DNA of 12,218 bases from Campylobacterales bacterium (lineage in GTDB: Bacteria > Campylobacterota > Campylobacteria > Campylobacterales > QNZT01), in NCBI GenBank assembly GCA_015663225.1, contig DQSO01000122.1, forward strand, positions 1-12,218, in the 5' to 3' direction. Of the stretch, positions 1 through 6,763 are shown piece after piece; the first letter of the stretch is position 1; each line of letters starts with the position of its first letter. The notes beneath the pieces are model-generated. The model made no database searches, had not been told where the DNA came from, and saw only the letters and a list, made by a program, of their open reading frames with translations. The position numbers and the translations under genes were made by a program.

Positions 1-682
1 CTACAAACTCATTGTATCTTATAGAGTGTCCTTTATGAACAATTATATCAGTTGTAGCTCCACCAATGTCAATAACGGCAACATCTAACTCTTTTTCATC
101 GTCATTTAAAACAGATATACTTGAAGCATAACCACTTAGCACTATATTTGTAGCCTCAATAGAAGCTGATTTTATAGCTTTTTTCAGATTATTTAAAGAT
201 GATTTTAAAACAGTAATAATATGAGTATTTACCTCTAGTCTTGCTCCATTCATACCAAGAGGATCATCTATGCTGCTATGTTCATCTACTTTAAAATTAT
301 ATGGAAGTACATGAAGTCTTTCATACTCTGCAGGTATATTAGCATTGTGATCAGCCATTTGTAGAACTCTATTGATTTCATTTATACCAATCTCATTATT
401 TGGTACATTTACAACACCGTAACTATCAACACTTTTAGCATAAGCACCAGAGATAGAGACTATTACATCATCATAGTGAGTACCAGAAACTTTCTTCGCA
501 TCTCCAACAGCTCTTTTAATAGATCTTGAAGCTTGTTCAATATTTGTAATAATACCTTTTTTAATACCACCACTTTTTGAAATCCCAGCACCAAGTATTT
601 TGATAGTATCATCAGACTTTTGAGCGATAATAGCACATGTCTTAGTAGAGCCAATATCAATACCTAAAATTATTTTACTCAA
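1..682 (-). CDS. ftsA: Cell division protein FtsA (N-terminal 227 residues, 3' end cut by window edge)
   Basis: FtsA is the actin-like ATPase that ties FtsZ filaments to the inner membrane and recruits later division proteins. The translation from a TTG at 682-680 reads MSKIILGIDIGSTKTCAIIA, which carries the phosphate-1 loop (GIDIGSTKT, residues 7-15). The phosphate-2 motif DIGGATTDI lies at residues 205-213, so the frame covers the first ATPase subdomain, the FtsA-specific 1C insertion and the start of the second lobe. The remaining roughly 180-200 residues and the C-terminal amphipathic helix lie beyond position 1. The TTG start is chosen because AAAGGATAGAG, ending 1 nt before it, is a strong ribosome binding site and no upstream ATG fits. 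The gene begins 3 nt after the ppiD stop, so the two are almost certainly co-transcribed. FtsZ is expected next, by known synteny (inference). Confidence 0.95.
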   Translation of the reverse strand, partial: MSKIILGIDIGSTKTCAIIAQKSDDTIKILGAGISKSGGIKKGIITNIEQASRSIKRAVGDAKKVSGTHYDDVIVSISGAYAKSVDSYGVVNVPNNEIGINEINRVLQMADHNANIPAEYERLHVLPYNFKVDEHSSIDDPLGMNGARLEVNTHIITVLKSSLNNLKKAIKSASIEATNIVLSGYASSISVLNDDEKELDVAVIDIGGATTDIIVHKGHSIRYNEFV

Positions 683-685
683 TCT

Positions 686-2152
686 CTATCCTTTTACTTT
701 ATAATATTTTTCAATTTTGTACATAGTTTTTAATTTCTTCACTAACCCACCTTCTATAGATCTATTTTTTAGGTTTTTAAGACTATCTTCAAGTTTCTCT
801 TCTACTTCATCAAACTTTTTCTTATCAAATATCTTTTGAGATACTATCTCATAAACAGCAATCTTATCACTAAATATATGATAACCCTTACTATCATTTT
901 TAGAAAATAGGCTGTTTAAAAACTCAACTGCTTCATCTTTGCTAAACATATCTAACTTCTCAAAGTCATCTCTGTTAATAAAGTCTAGCTCTTTAGCACC
1001 ATCCAAGTTATCAAGATTTTCTTTTGCTAACTTTTCTAATGCTTCATCTTCTTTTATGGTTTTAAAATCATTTGTAGCCATAATCTTTGCATCTTCAAAC
1101 TTAAGTATTTTAGGTTCTTTTACCTCTTTAAGTAGAGCTGATATATAGCCTGTATCTGTTTTTATACTTCTTATATACTCTCCAACTTTAGCACCATGAA
1201 CTTTTTCCATAGCAAATAGACTATTTTGATCAGTTACAGTGATGCTCTCATCAGCTTTAAGTTTAGAGCTTTTAAACTTAAGATATTTTTTCAAAATACT
1301 GCTCTTAGCTTTTTTCATCTGTACTTGTTTTACAACCATCTCTTTAGCTTTATCAAAATCGAGAATTTTTCCATCTTCGCCTTTGAAAAGAAATTTTTTC
1401 TCACTATATAGTTTTTTCAAATCACTATCTTCAACTTCAATAGTAGATGCATCAACTTTTACAATATCAAGAAGATAACTCTTTTGACTCATATATCTCT
1501 GTTTATTGCTTTCCCAGTATTTCTTAATCTCTTCTTCTTTTAGTTCTACTTTTAGATTTTTACTATCTATTACTTTTAGTTTCAACTTATCTTGAATATA
1601 TATAGAAGAGTATAGTAGTTTCTTTTCCAAATCTGTTATAGGAAGATTTAAAGCTACAAAAAGTTTTTTTCTAGCTAAATCTTTTTTAATATTTGCTTCA
1701 AACTCATTTGCGCTTGTATTAAGACTTACTAGAAGTTCTTCATACTTTTTTTGTGAAAATTGACCATTTGTTTGAAAAGCTTCTATTGTTAGTAGCTCTT
1801 GTACAGCTTCCTCATCACTCACAACAATACCTAAATCTTTTGCATAATTTTGAATGAGTGTGTTATTGAAAAGTTGCTCTAGTGCTATATCTTCGATCTT
1901 CAAAGACTTAGCTTTCTCTTTAGTAAGTTTTCCACCTAGCATCTGGTTATAATAGTTAAAAATCCTAGAGTGTGTTGATTGAAAATCTCTATTTGTTATA
2001 TCTATACTTCCTACTTTAGCAATTACATCACTTTTCCCACTACCTGGACTATATGCACCCCAACCCATACTACCAGCTGCTACGAATGCAATAGTACTAA
2101 TCCATATAGTTACTACAAGATATTTCCGATGTTTTTGCATCCATGAAATCAT
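686..2152 (-). CDS. ppiD: PpiD/SurA-type membrane-anchored periplasmic chaperone without a recognisable parvulin domain
   Basis: A 488-residue protein with a short cytoplasmic N-terminus (MISWMQKHRKY), one transmembrane helix at about 11-33 and a long periplasmic part, the topology of PpiD, which helps proteins leaving the Sec translocon. Residues about 44-165 form the SurA-N-like chaperone domain: a 'VGSIDITNRDF' opening, a LEQLFNNTLIQNYAKDLGI helix and 'FQTNGQFSQKKYEELL', all typical of PpiD. The segment around 203-235 (EEEIKKYWESNKQRY) normally leads into the parvulin rotamase domain. Here I see only charged helical sequence and none of the usual parvulin glycine-rich motifs, and the protein is clearly shorter than E. 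coli PpiD (623 aa). It may therefore be a chaperone without isomerase activity. The start is supported by AAGGA about 7 nt upstream. It is followed after 3 nt by ftsA. Family assignment is confident; loss of catalysis is inference. Confidence 0.85.
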   Translation of the reverse strand: MISWMQKHRKYLVVTIWISTIAFVAAGSMGWGAYSPGSGKSDVIAKVGSIDITNRDFQSTHSRIFNYYNQMLGGKLTKEKAKSLKIEDIALEQLFNNTLIQNYAKDLGIVVSDEEAVQELLTIEAFQTNGQFSQKKYEELLVSLNTSANEFEANIKKDLARKKLFVALNLPITDLEKKLLYSSIYIQDKLKLKVIDSKNLKVELKEEEIKKYWESNKQRYMSQKSYLLDIVKVDASTIEVEDSDLKKLYSEKKFLFKGEDGKILDFDKAKEMVVKQVQMKKAKSSILKKYLKFKSSKLKADESITVTDQNSLFAMEKVHGAKVGEYIRSIKTDTGYISALLKEVKEPKILKFEDAKIMATNDFKTIKEDEALEKLAKENLDNLDGAKELDFINRDDFEKLDMFSKDEAVEFLNSLFSKNDSKGYHIFSDKIAVYEIVSQKIFDKKKFDEVEEKLEDSLKNLKNRSIEGGLVKKLKTMYKIEKYYKVKG

Positions 2153-2180
2153 TTGAATCCTTGACCTTATTATTTGAGTT

Positions 2181-2186
2181 ATTATA
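2181..2186 (-). promoter_or_regulatory. -10 box of the ppiD-ftsA promoter
   Basis: On the minus strand the intergenic region upstream of ppiD contains a perfect TATAAT (2186-2181), preceded by a run of eight T residues and further T-rich sequence. No good -35 box is visible at 17 nt. A perfect -10 with an upstream T tract and weak or absent -35 is the usual form of sigma70 promoters in Campylobacterota. Transcription would start near 2174, giving a leader of about 20 nt that contains the ppiD ribosome binding site (AAGGA). It fits the 111-bp gap separating ppiD from the upstream aldolase-like gene. Confidence 0.6.
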
Positions 2187-2263
2187 GTAAAAAAAATTTA
2201 AAATGAATATAAGTTTAGTTGATTTAAGTATAAGATTTTATTACAAGTTTTTTTATTTAAGAA

Positions 2264-2758
2264 TCAGTTTATATTATAACTAGAAAGTAACATTTTTGCA
2301 CCATTTTCCAAGATAGCAATTTTTTTAACAAGATCATTTAAATCTCTGCTATATCTATAAATACCGTATCCTTTGATGATCATAATATCATTTTCATTTT
2401 TCAGATGCTGTGTTATCTCATGAGGAGCTCTTGTATACCAATCATCAAAATTTTTAGGATCGTAAATTTCAATATTTTCAAAATTTAAATATCCAAAGCA
2501 ATCTTCAGGTTTAAAGTTATTAGATTTTAAGGAGTAGGCGATAATACTTTGTGGCATCGCATAACAAACATATTTTGCTTCACTAATATTTTGATATATT
2601 TGGCGGTGAATATAGCTATCTATAGAGGCATCACTATATCTATAGTCTTTTTGAAAATAAAGCTCAATAAAATCTCGCTCTTTTAACTCACCAAAGATGG
2701 CATTTTTGCTTTTTTTCGATAGTATTGTAGCAAAAAAAGGATTTTTCTTGAATATTCC
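2264..2758 (-). CDS. Class II aldolase/adducin-like protein, metal ligands lost, start unclear (possible frameshift)
   Basis: The frame is open from just after a stop at 2761-2759 down to the TGA at 2266-2264 (about 164 codons). It reads ...LSKKSKNAIFGELKERDF, ASIDSYIHRQIYQNI, AKYVCYAMPQSIIAYSL, YDPKNFDDWYTRA and IIKGYGIYRYSRDLNDL, followed by an ILENGAKML helix. That order matches the class II aldolase/adducin fold. The zinc-binding histidines of true aldolases are absent: the usual HxH-P stretch is CYAMP and the usual NHG stretch is KGYGIY, so it is unlikely to be a metal-dependent aldolase. The only in-frame standard start is ATG at 2557, which would discard the conserved first third. An ATG at 2762 would join this frame only if one T were missing from the T7 tract at 2738-2732. 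It could therefore be a frameshifted gene, a gene with a non-standard start, or a sequence error. Family confidence is moderate; function unknown. Confidence 0.6.
   Translation of the reverse strand, partial: GIFKKNPFFATILSKKSKNAIFGELKERDFIELYFQKDYRYSDASIDSYIHRQIYQNISEAKYVCYAMPQSIIAYSLKSNNFKPEDCFGYLNFENIEIYDPKNFDDWYTRAPHEITQHLKNENDIMIIKGYGIYRYSRDLNDLVKKIAILENGAKMLLSSYNIN
2720..2741 (+). promoter_or_regulatory. Candidate -10 and ribosome binding site of rsmH
   Basis: The rsmH start is decided by AAAAAAAGGA (2732-2741), a good ribosome binding site 6 nt before the TTG at 2748. An upstream ATG at 2697 has no such site. TAGTAT at 2720-2725, preceded by two T tracts (2703-2707 and 2710-2716), is a possible Campylobacterota-style promoter that would start transcription within or just before the binding site. 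The ribosome binding site is well supported; the promoter is only a candidate (4 of 6 matches to TATAAT, no -35). Confidence 0.45.
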
Positions 2759-3659
2759 TCATATACCAGTCTTGTTAGATGAAGTGATTGATATATTTAA
2801 AGAGATAAAAAGTGGCTATATTGTTGATTGTACAGTTGGCTATGGTGGACATAGTGAAGCTATATTAAAATCAAATTCAAATATTAAAATGATATGTATT
2901 GATCAAGATGATGAAGCCTTAGAATTTTCTAAAAAAAGACTACAACCATATAGTGATAGGGTTGTCTTTAAAAAAGGTAGATTTTCAACAGTAACACAGG
3001 AGTTAAAAGAGTATGATATACAAGGTGTATTGGCAGATATTGGTCTATCATCACTTCAGCTTGATAAAAAAGATAGAGGGTTTAGTTTTACCTCTCCCAC
3101 ACTTGATATGAGGATGAATCCTAACTCTTCACTCAGTGCTTATGAGGTTGTAAATAGATATTCTAAAAAAGATTTAGAAACTATTTTTAAAAATTATGGA
3201 GAATTTAAGCAATATAAAAAATTAGCTTCTCTTATAGAGACCCAAAGAGTGAAAAAACCATTTGAAAGTTCTAGGGAGTTAGCAGAGTTTATATCCCAAA
3301 ATTTCGGCTCTAGTAAGCTTCATCCAGCAACTCTTCCTTTCCAAGCAATTCGTATAGAAGTCAATGATGAACTGGGAGAATTAAAAAGATTATTGGAAAA
3401 TATTAAAGATTTAAATATATCTAAATCTTTAATTGCTATAATAAGCTTTCATTCACTTGAAGATAAAATTGTAAAAAATATATTTAAGAGTTGGACAGAG
3501 AACTGTATTTGTCCAAAATTAGCTTCAAGATGTCTATGTGATAGAAATCATGCTAAGGGTAAAATCATTACCAAAAAGCCTATACAACCGAGAAAGGAAG
3601 AAGTTGACCAAAATCCAAGGAGTAGAAGTTCGAGACTTAGAATTTTTAAGTTTTTCTAA
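2748..3659 (+). CDS. rsmH: 16S rRNA (cytosine(1402)-N4)-methyltransferase RsmH
   Basis: RsmH (MraW) uses S-adenosylmethionine to N4-methylate C1402 in the decoding centre of the 30S subunit. With the TTG start the protein is 303 residues, MNIPHIPVLLDEV..., the standard N-terminus of the family. The SAM-binding motif VDCTVGYGGHS is at 26-36. Further family signatures are DIGLSS (97-102), RGFSF...LDMRMNP (110-125), HPAT.PFQAIRIEVNDEL (192-209), SFHSLED (233-239), a cysteine-containing CICP..ASRCLC stretch (253-264) and the C-terminal PRSRSSRLR. A longer form starting at ATG 2697 would add 17 residues (MAFLLFFDSIVAKKGFF) that are not family-like and lack a ribosome binding site. It heads the cluster, is divergent from the aldolase-like gene, and overlaps the next gene by 56 nt. 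Its pairing with an FtsL-like gene recalls the mraW-ftsL start of the classical dcw cluster. Confidence 0.95.
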   Translation: MNIPHIPVLLDEVIDIFKEIKSGYIVDCTVGYGGHSEAILKSNSNIKMICIDQDDEALEFSKKRLQPYSDRVVFKKGRFSTVTQELKEYDIQGVLADIGLSSLQLDKKDRGFSFTSPTLDMRMNPNSSLSAYEVVNRYSKKDLETIFKNYGEFKQYKKLASLIETQRVKKPFESSRELAEFISQNFGSSKLHPATLPFQAIRIEVNDELGELKRLLENIKDLNISKSLIAIISFHSLEDKIVKNIFKSWTENCICPKLASRCLCDRNHAKGKIITKKPIQPRKEEVDQNPRSRSSRLRIFKFF

Positions 3660-3933
3660 CATCAACGAAGATAGAATCGAACTTTTACAAGAGTATGATA
3701 AAGAGTATATTGAAGATAAAAATATATCATTTAAAAATATTCTCTATACATATTTAGCTGTGATTGCAGTTTTACTAATTTTTCTTCCAAAAATAGTTGT
3801 TGCCAATAAAATATATGTTAAAAGTATCTCCATACATAAGATGGAGAGAGAATTAGAGTTTTTAAAAGTTCAAAAAAGAACCATAGAAGGGGCTTTACAA
3901 GAAAAAAAGTATAAATCTGCTATCTTAAAATAA
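3604..3933 (+). CDS. FtsL-like bitopic membrane protein
   Basis: I read this as a 109-residue protein starting at TTG 3604, preceded by AAGGAAG at 3594-3600, inside the end of rsmH. ATGs at 3538 and 3550 lie deeper in rsmH without a comparable site and would add basic, non-conserved residues. The layout is a cytoplasmic acidic region (1-45), one transmembrane helix (about 46-68, ILYTYLAVIAVLLIFLPKIVV) and a short extracytoplasmic region predicted to be coiled coil (about 76-103, HKMERELEFLKVQKRTIEGALQEKK). Size, topology, coiled coil and position directly after rsmH match FtsL, the divisome protein that with FtsB and FtsQ activates FtsWI. FtsL proteins diverge too much for residue-level proof, so this is context plus topology. 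No gene symbol is given for that reason. Confidence 0.75.
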   Translation: MTKIQGVEVRDLEFLSFSNINEDRIELLQEYDKEYIEDKNISFKNILYTYLAVIAVLLIFLPKIVVANKIYVKSISIHKMERELEFLKVQKRTIEGALQEKKYKSAILK

Positions 3934-3948
3934 AAAACTGGATACAAC

Positions 3949-5076
3949 ATGAATTTTGAAACATACCCATTTGAAAAATTAAACGAACTTTTAAAAGATA
4001 TAGAACCAAATAAAGATTATAAACCAATATCTTTAACTATCGGTGAGCCACAACTTCAAACTCCAAACTTTATACAAGAAGAGCTTTCAAAATCTAGCCA
4101 CTTTCTAAATAAATACCCAAAAACAGCTGGTGAAAAAAGGTTGAAAGACTCCATGAAAGGTTTTGTTAAAAGAAGATTTGGCATAACTTTAGACGACAAT
4201 CAACTAATACCAACTTTTGGAACAAGAGAAGTTTTGTTTAATCTACCTCAATTTTTACTATTTGATGAAAAAAATCCATCTATGGCATTTACTAATCCTT
4301 TTTACCAGATATATGAAGGAGCTGCTATTGCTAGTCGAGCTAAGATATTTCATCTTGATTTGACAAAAGAAAATAACTTTAAAGTTCTACCTGCAAACTT
4401 TATAGATACTCTAAAAACTGTAGATTTAGTCATCATAAACTTTCCAAATAATCCAACAGCATCAAGTCTTACTCTAGATGAGTTAGTTTTATGGGTTAAA
4501 GCTAGTAAAGAGTACAGTTTTATACTAATAAATGATGAGTGTTATAGTGAGATATACAACCAAACTCCTGATCATTCACTACTTGAAGCAAGTATAAAAG
4601 CTGGAAATAGAGAGTTTAAAAATATCATAGTTTTAAACTCTATCTCTAAAAGAAGTTCAGCACCAGGAGTTAGAAGTGGTTTTGTAGCAGGTGATGCCAA
4701 AATTTTAAAAGCTTACATGAAGTATAGAACTTATGTAGGTTGTGCATCACCACTTCCACTACAATATGCTGCATCATCAGCTTGGGATGATGACAATCAT
4801 GTGGAAAATTCAAGAGAGATTTATAGAAAAAACTTTCAACTTGCAGAAGATATTTTAGGTGTCACTCCATCAAAGTCAACTTTTTATATATGGTTAGAGG
4901 TTAAAGATGATAAAAAGTTTACCAAACTACTCTATAAGGAGAAAAATTTAAAGGTTTTACCAGGAAGTTTCCTGTCTCGTGGTAAAATTGCCGATAAGTA
5001 TGTTAGAATTGCTCTAGTCGAGGATGAGCAAAATACAAAAGATGCCCTTTTAAGAGTTAAGAGCATATTAGGATAA
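3949..5076 (+). CDS. dapC: Succinyldiaminopimelate aminotransferase (DapC-type, fold-type I PLP enzyme)
   Basis: A 375-residue class I/II aminotransferase that probably transfers an amino group from glutamate to N-succinyl-2-amino-6-ketopimelate in the lysine/meso-diaminopimelate pathway, in the cytoplasm. Visible landmarks are LTIGEPQLQTP near the N-terminus (29-39), GTREVLF (91-97, cofactor-phosphate region), FPNNPT (165-170), NDECYSEIY (195-203, with the pyridine-nitrogen Asp196 and Tyr199), SISKRSSAPGVRSGF (231-245, Schiff-base Lys234 and phosphate-binding Arg242) and YVRIALV with the carboxylate-binding Arg353. The full expected length is present. Its substrate is taken from its resemblance to Campylobacterota DapC and from sitting 3 nt before murC, since mDAP is the third residue of the peptide stem. 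Another amino-acid aminotransferase specificity cannot be excluded from sequence alone. Confidence 0.85.
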   Translation: MNFETYPFEKLNELLKDIEPNKDYKPISLTIGEPQLQTPNFIQEELSKSSHFLNKYPKTAGEKRLKDSMKGFVKRRFGITLDDNQLIPTFGTREVLFNLPQFLLFDEKNPSMAFTNPFYQIYEGAAIASRAKIFHLDLTKENNFKVLPANFIDTLKTVDLVIINFPNNPTASSLTLDELVLWVKASKEYSFILINDECYSEIYNQTPDHSLLEASIKAGNREFKNIIVLNSISKRSSAPGVRSGFVAGDAKILKAYMKYRTYVGCASPLPLQYAASSAWDDDNHVENSREIYRKNFQLAEDILGVTPSKSTFYIWLEVKDDKKFTKLLYKEKNLKVLPGSFLSRGKIADKYVRIALVEDEQNTKDALLRVKSILG

Positions 5077-5079
5077 TAT

Positions 5080-6396
5080 ATGTCAAAGATGTCAAATACA
5101 ATTCATTTCATAGGTATAGGAGGCATAGGTCTCTCTGCACTTGCAAGATTTCTCAAATTTCGCGGTTATAATATAACAGGCTCAGATATAAAAGAATCAC
5201 CAATAACTAAAACACTTCAAGAAGAGGGAATAGTTGTAAATACTCCTCACCATAGTGACAATATTAAAAACCAAGATATAGTTATATACTCTGCCGTCAT
5301 AAAAGATACAAATCCAGAAATAGTAGAAGCAAAGAAAAAAGGTATGCTTATTCTTTCAAGAAAAGAGGCATTACCATTTGTTTTAAAAGATAAAAAGGTA
5401 TTTGCAGTTGCGGGAGCTCATGGAAAGAGTACGACAAGTGCAATGCTCTCTTCCATAGTAGATTGTAGCATGATAATAGGTGCTGAGAGTAAACAATACG
5501 GCTCAAATATGAGAGCTGTTGATTGTGAAAATATAGTATTTGAGGCGGATGAGAGTGACTCTAGTTTTTTAAATATCTCTCCCTATGTTGCTATAGTTAT
5601 AAATGCAGAACCTGAACATATGGAGCATTATAACTATGATTTAGAAAAATTTTATGATGCTTATACAACATTTATAAAAAAAGCAAAAGTAAGAGTTTTA
5701 AATGCAGAAGATGAGTTTTTATCAACTCTAACTGATATTGATGCGATAAGGTTATATCCTAGTCGTGATATAAAAGATATAAAAACTGTTTTAGTTGATG
5801 GTGAGCCTTATACATCATTTGTTTTAAAAGACTTAGGACGATTTGAAGTTTTTGGAGTAGGTGACCATATTGCCATAAATGCTTCTTTAGCTATACTAGC
5901 CGCCATAAACAGTGATAATCTCATAGAAGTAAGAGAGAATTTAAAACAATACAAGGGTATAAAAAAACGATTTGATATATTATCATGTGATAATAGTCGT
6001 GTTTTGATTGATGATTATGCACACCACCCAACAGAGATAACAGCAACTATCCAATCAGCAAAAAAATATGCTTCACTTTTAGGAATACAAGAGATAGTAG
6101 CTATATGGCAACCGCATAAATACTCAAGAACTATAGATAATCTTGATAAGTTTAAAGAGTGTTTTGATGGAGTTGATAAGTTAGTTATTTTGCCTGTTTA
6201 CAATATTGGAGAAGAGGAGCAGTTTATAGATTTTCCAAACCACTTTAGTAGATACAATCCAATCTTTGCGGACTCTTTGAAAAAAAATGATTTTAAAATA
6301 GATTTGATAAAAGATGATAAAAACCTAGCAACGATAAGTAGTGGTTTGATACTTGGTCTTGGAGCTGGGGATATTACATATCAGTTAAGAGGATAA
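5080..6396 (+). CDS. murC: UDP-N-acetylmuramate--L-alanine ligase MurC
   Basis: MurC joins L-alanine to UDP-MurNAc with ATP, the first amino-acid addition in peptidoglycan precursor synthesis (cytoplasm). The 438-residue protein has all three Mur-ligase domains. The N-terminal UDP-binding Rossmann domain opens HFIGIGGIGLSALARFL (9-25). The central ATPase has P-loop AGAHGKSTT (111-119), EADESD (155-160) and NAEPEHMEHY (175-184). The C-terminal domain has DDYAHHPTEI (311-320), WQPHKYSRT (343-351) and GLGAGDI (426-432). The P-loop has Ala and Ser where many bacteria have Thr (GTHGKTTT), a variation I associate with this phylum. The first ATG is chosen because AGGA sits 7 nt upstream; the second ATG (5089) would be 16 nt away. 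It follows dapC by 3 nt and ends 2 nt before the next gene, indicating translational coupling. Confidence 0.97.
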   Translation: MSKMSNTIHFIGIGGIGLSALARFLKFRGYNITGSDIKESPITKTLQEEGIVVNTPHHSDNIKNQDIVIYSAVIKDTNPEIVEAKKKGMLILSRKEALPFVLKDKKVFAVAGAHGKSTTSAMLSSIVDCSMIIGAESKQYGSNMRAVDCENIVFEADESDSSFLNISPYVAIVINAEPEHMEHYNYDLEKFYDAYTTFIKKAKVRVLNAEDEFLSTLTDIDAIRLYPSRDIKDIKTVLVDGEPYTSFVLKDLGRFEVFGVGDHIAINASLAILAAINSDNLIEVRENLKQYKGIKKRFDILSCDNSRVLIDDYAHHPTEITATIQSAKKYASLLGIQEIVAIWQPHKYSRTIDNLDKFKECFDGVDKLVILPVYNIGEEEQFIDFPNHFSRYNPIFADSLKKNDFKIDLIKDDKNLATISSGLILGLGAGDITYQLRG

Positions 6397-6398
6397 GA

Positions 6399-6731
6399 GT
6401 GATAAAAATAGCACTTTTTATATCTATAATACTTTTTGTTTTATTTTTAGTATTGAAATTTAAAGATGATGAAAAAGTTTCAAACACTACACTTATAAAA
6501 ATGTTGCTGTTAGTTTTATCAATGGTTGGTCTACACCAGTATCAGACTAACCAGATTCAAGATGGAGTAACTTCGCTTTTAAACTCATATAAGTCTGGTA
6601 AAACTCTTATATGTAAGGATAGAGAGATTTCACAAAAAAATTATACTTATCAAAGTGGTACAATGGTCTTTTTGTCTAAAAAAGAGACTATTGATAAGTT
6701 CCCTATACAAGATTGCAAGTTAAAAGAGTAA
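6399..6731 (+). CDS. Small membrane protein of unknown function
   Basis: I do not recognise this 110-residue protein. It starts at a GTG 2 nt after the murC stop, with AGAGGA ending 5 nt before it, so it is translationally coupled to murC. A hydrophobic helix at 2-20 (IKIALFISIILFVLFLVLK) is followed by a charged stretch and a second hydrophobic segment at about 32-46 (LIKMLLLVLSMVGLH). The remaining 60 residues are polar, with two cysteines (Cys72 and Cys106) that could form a disulfide if the C-terminal part faces the periplasm. With two helices both ends would normally lie on the same side. Position between murC and mutS2 suggests a conserved small protein of the cell-wall cluster, but no function can be assigned. 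Confidence 0.75.
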   Translation: MIKIALFISIILFVLFLVLKFKDDEKVSNTTLIKMLLLVLSMVGLHQYQTNQIQDGVTSLLNSYKSGKTLICKDREISQKNYTYQSGTMVFLSKKETIDKFPIQDCKLKE

Positions 6732-6763
6732 AATATTCATAAATTTTCGCTAACATACTTCAC

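Noticed and set aside
463..660. 65-codon minus-strand frame in the ftsA region
   Set aside because: It is a shifted frame of ftsA; the true frame carries the actin-family ATP motifs and reads to a TTG at 682.
939..1478. Several 60-80 codon plus-strand frames antisense to ppiD
   Set aside because: Serine/phenylalanine-rich shadows of a lysine-rich gene, overlapping one another, with no family resemblance.
2153..2263. Possible intrinsic terminator after the aldolase-like gene
   Set aside because: Only a weak, broken inverted repeat (GATTTAA.../...TTTAAGAATC) with no GC-rich stem; the region is better explained as the ppiD promoter.
2697..2747. Upstream ATG extension of rsmH
   Set aside because: No ribosome binding site and non-family residues; the TTG at 2748 gives the standard RsmH N-terminus behind AAAAAAAGGA.
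3538..3603. Longer start of the FtsL-like gene inside rsmH
   Set aside because: It would overlap rsmH by 122 nt with no good ribosome binding site; the TTG at 3604 follows AAGGAAG.
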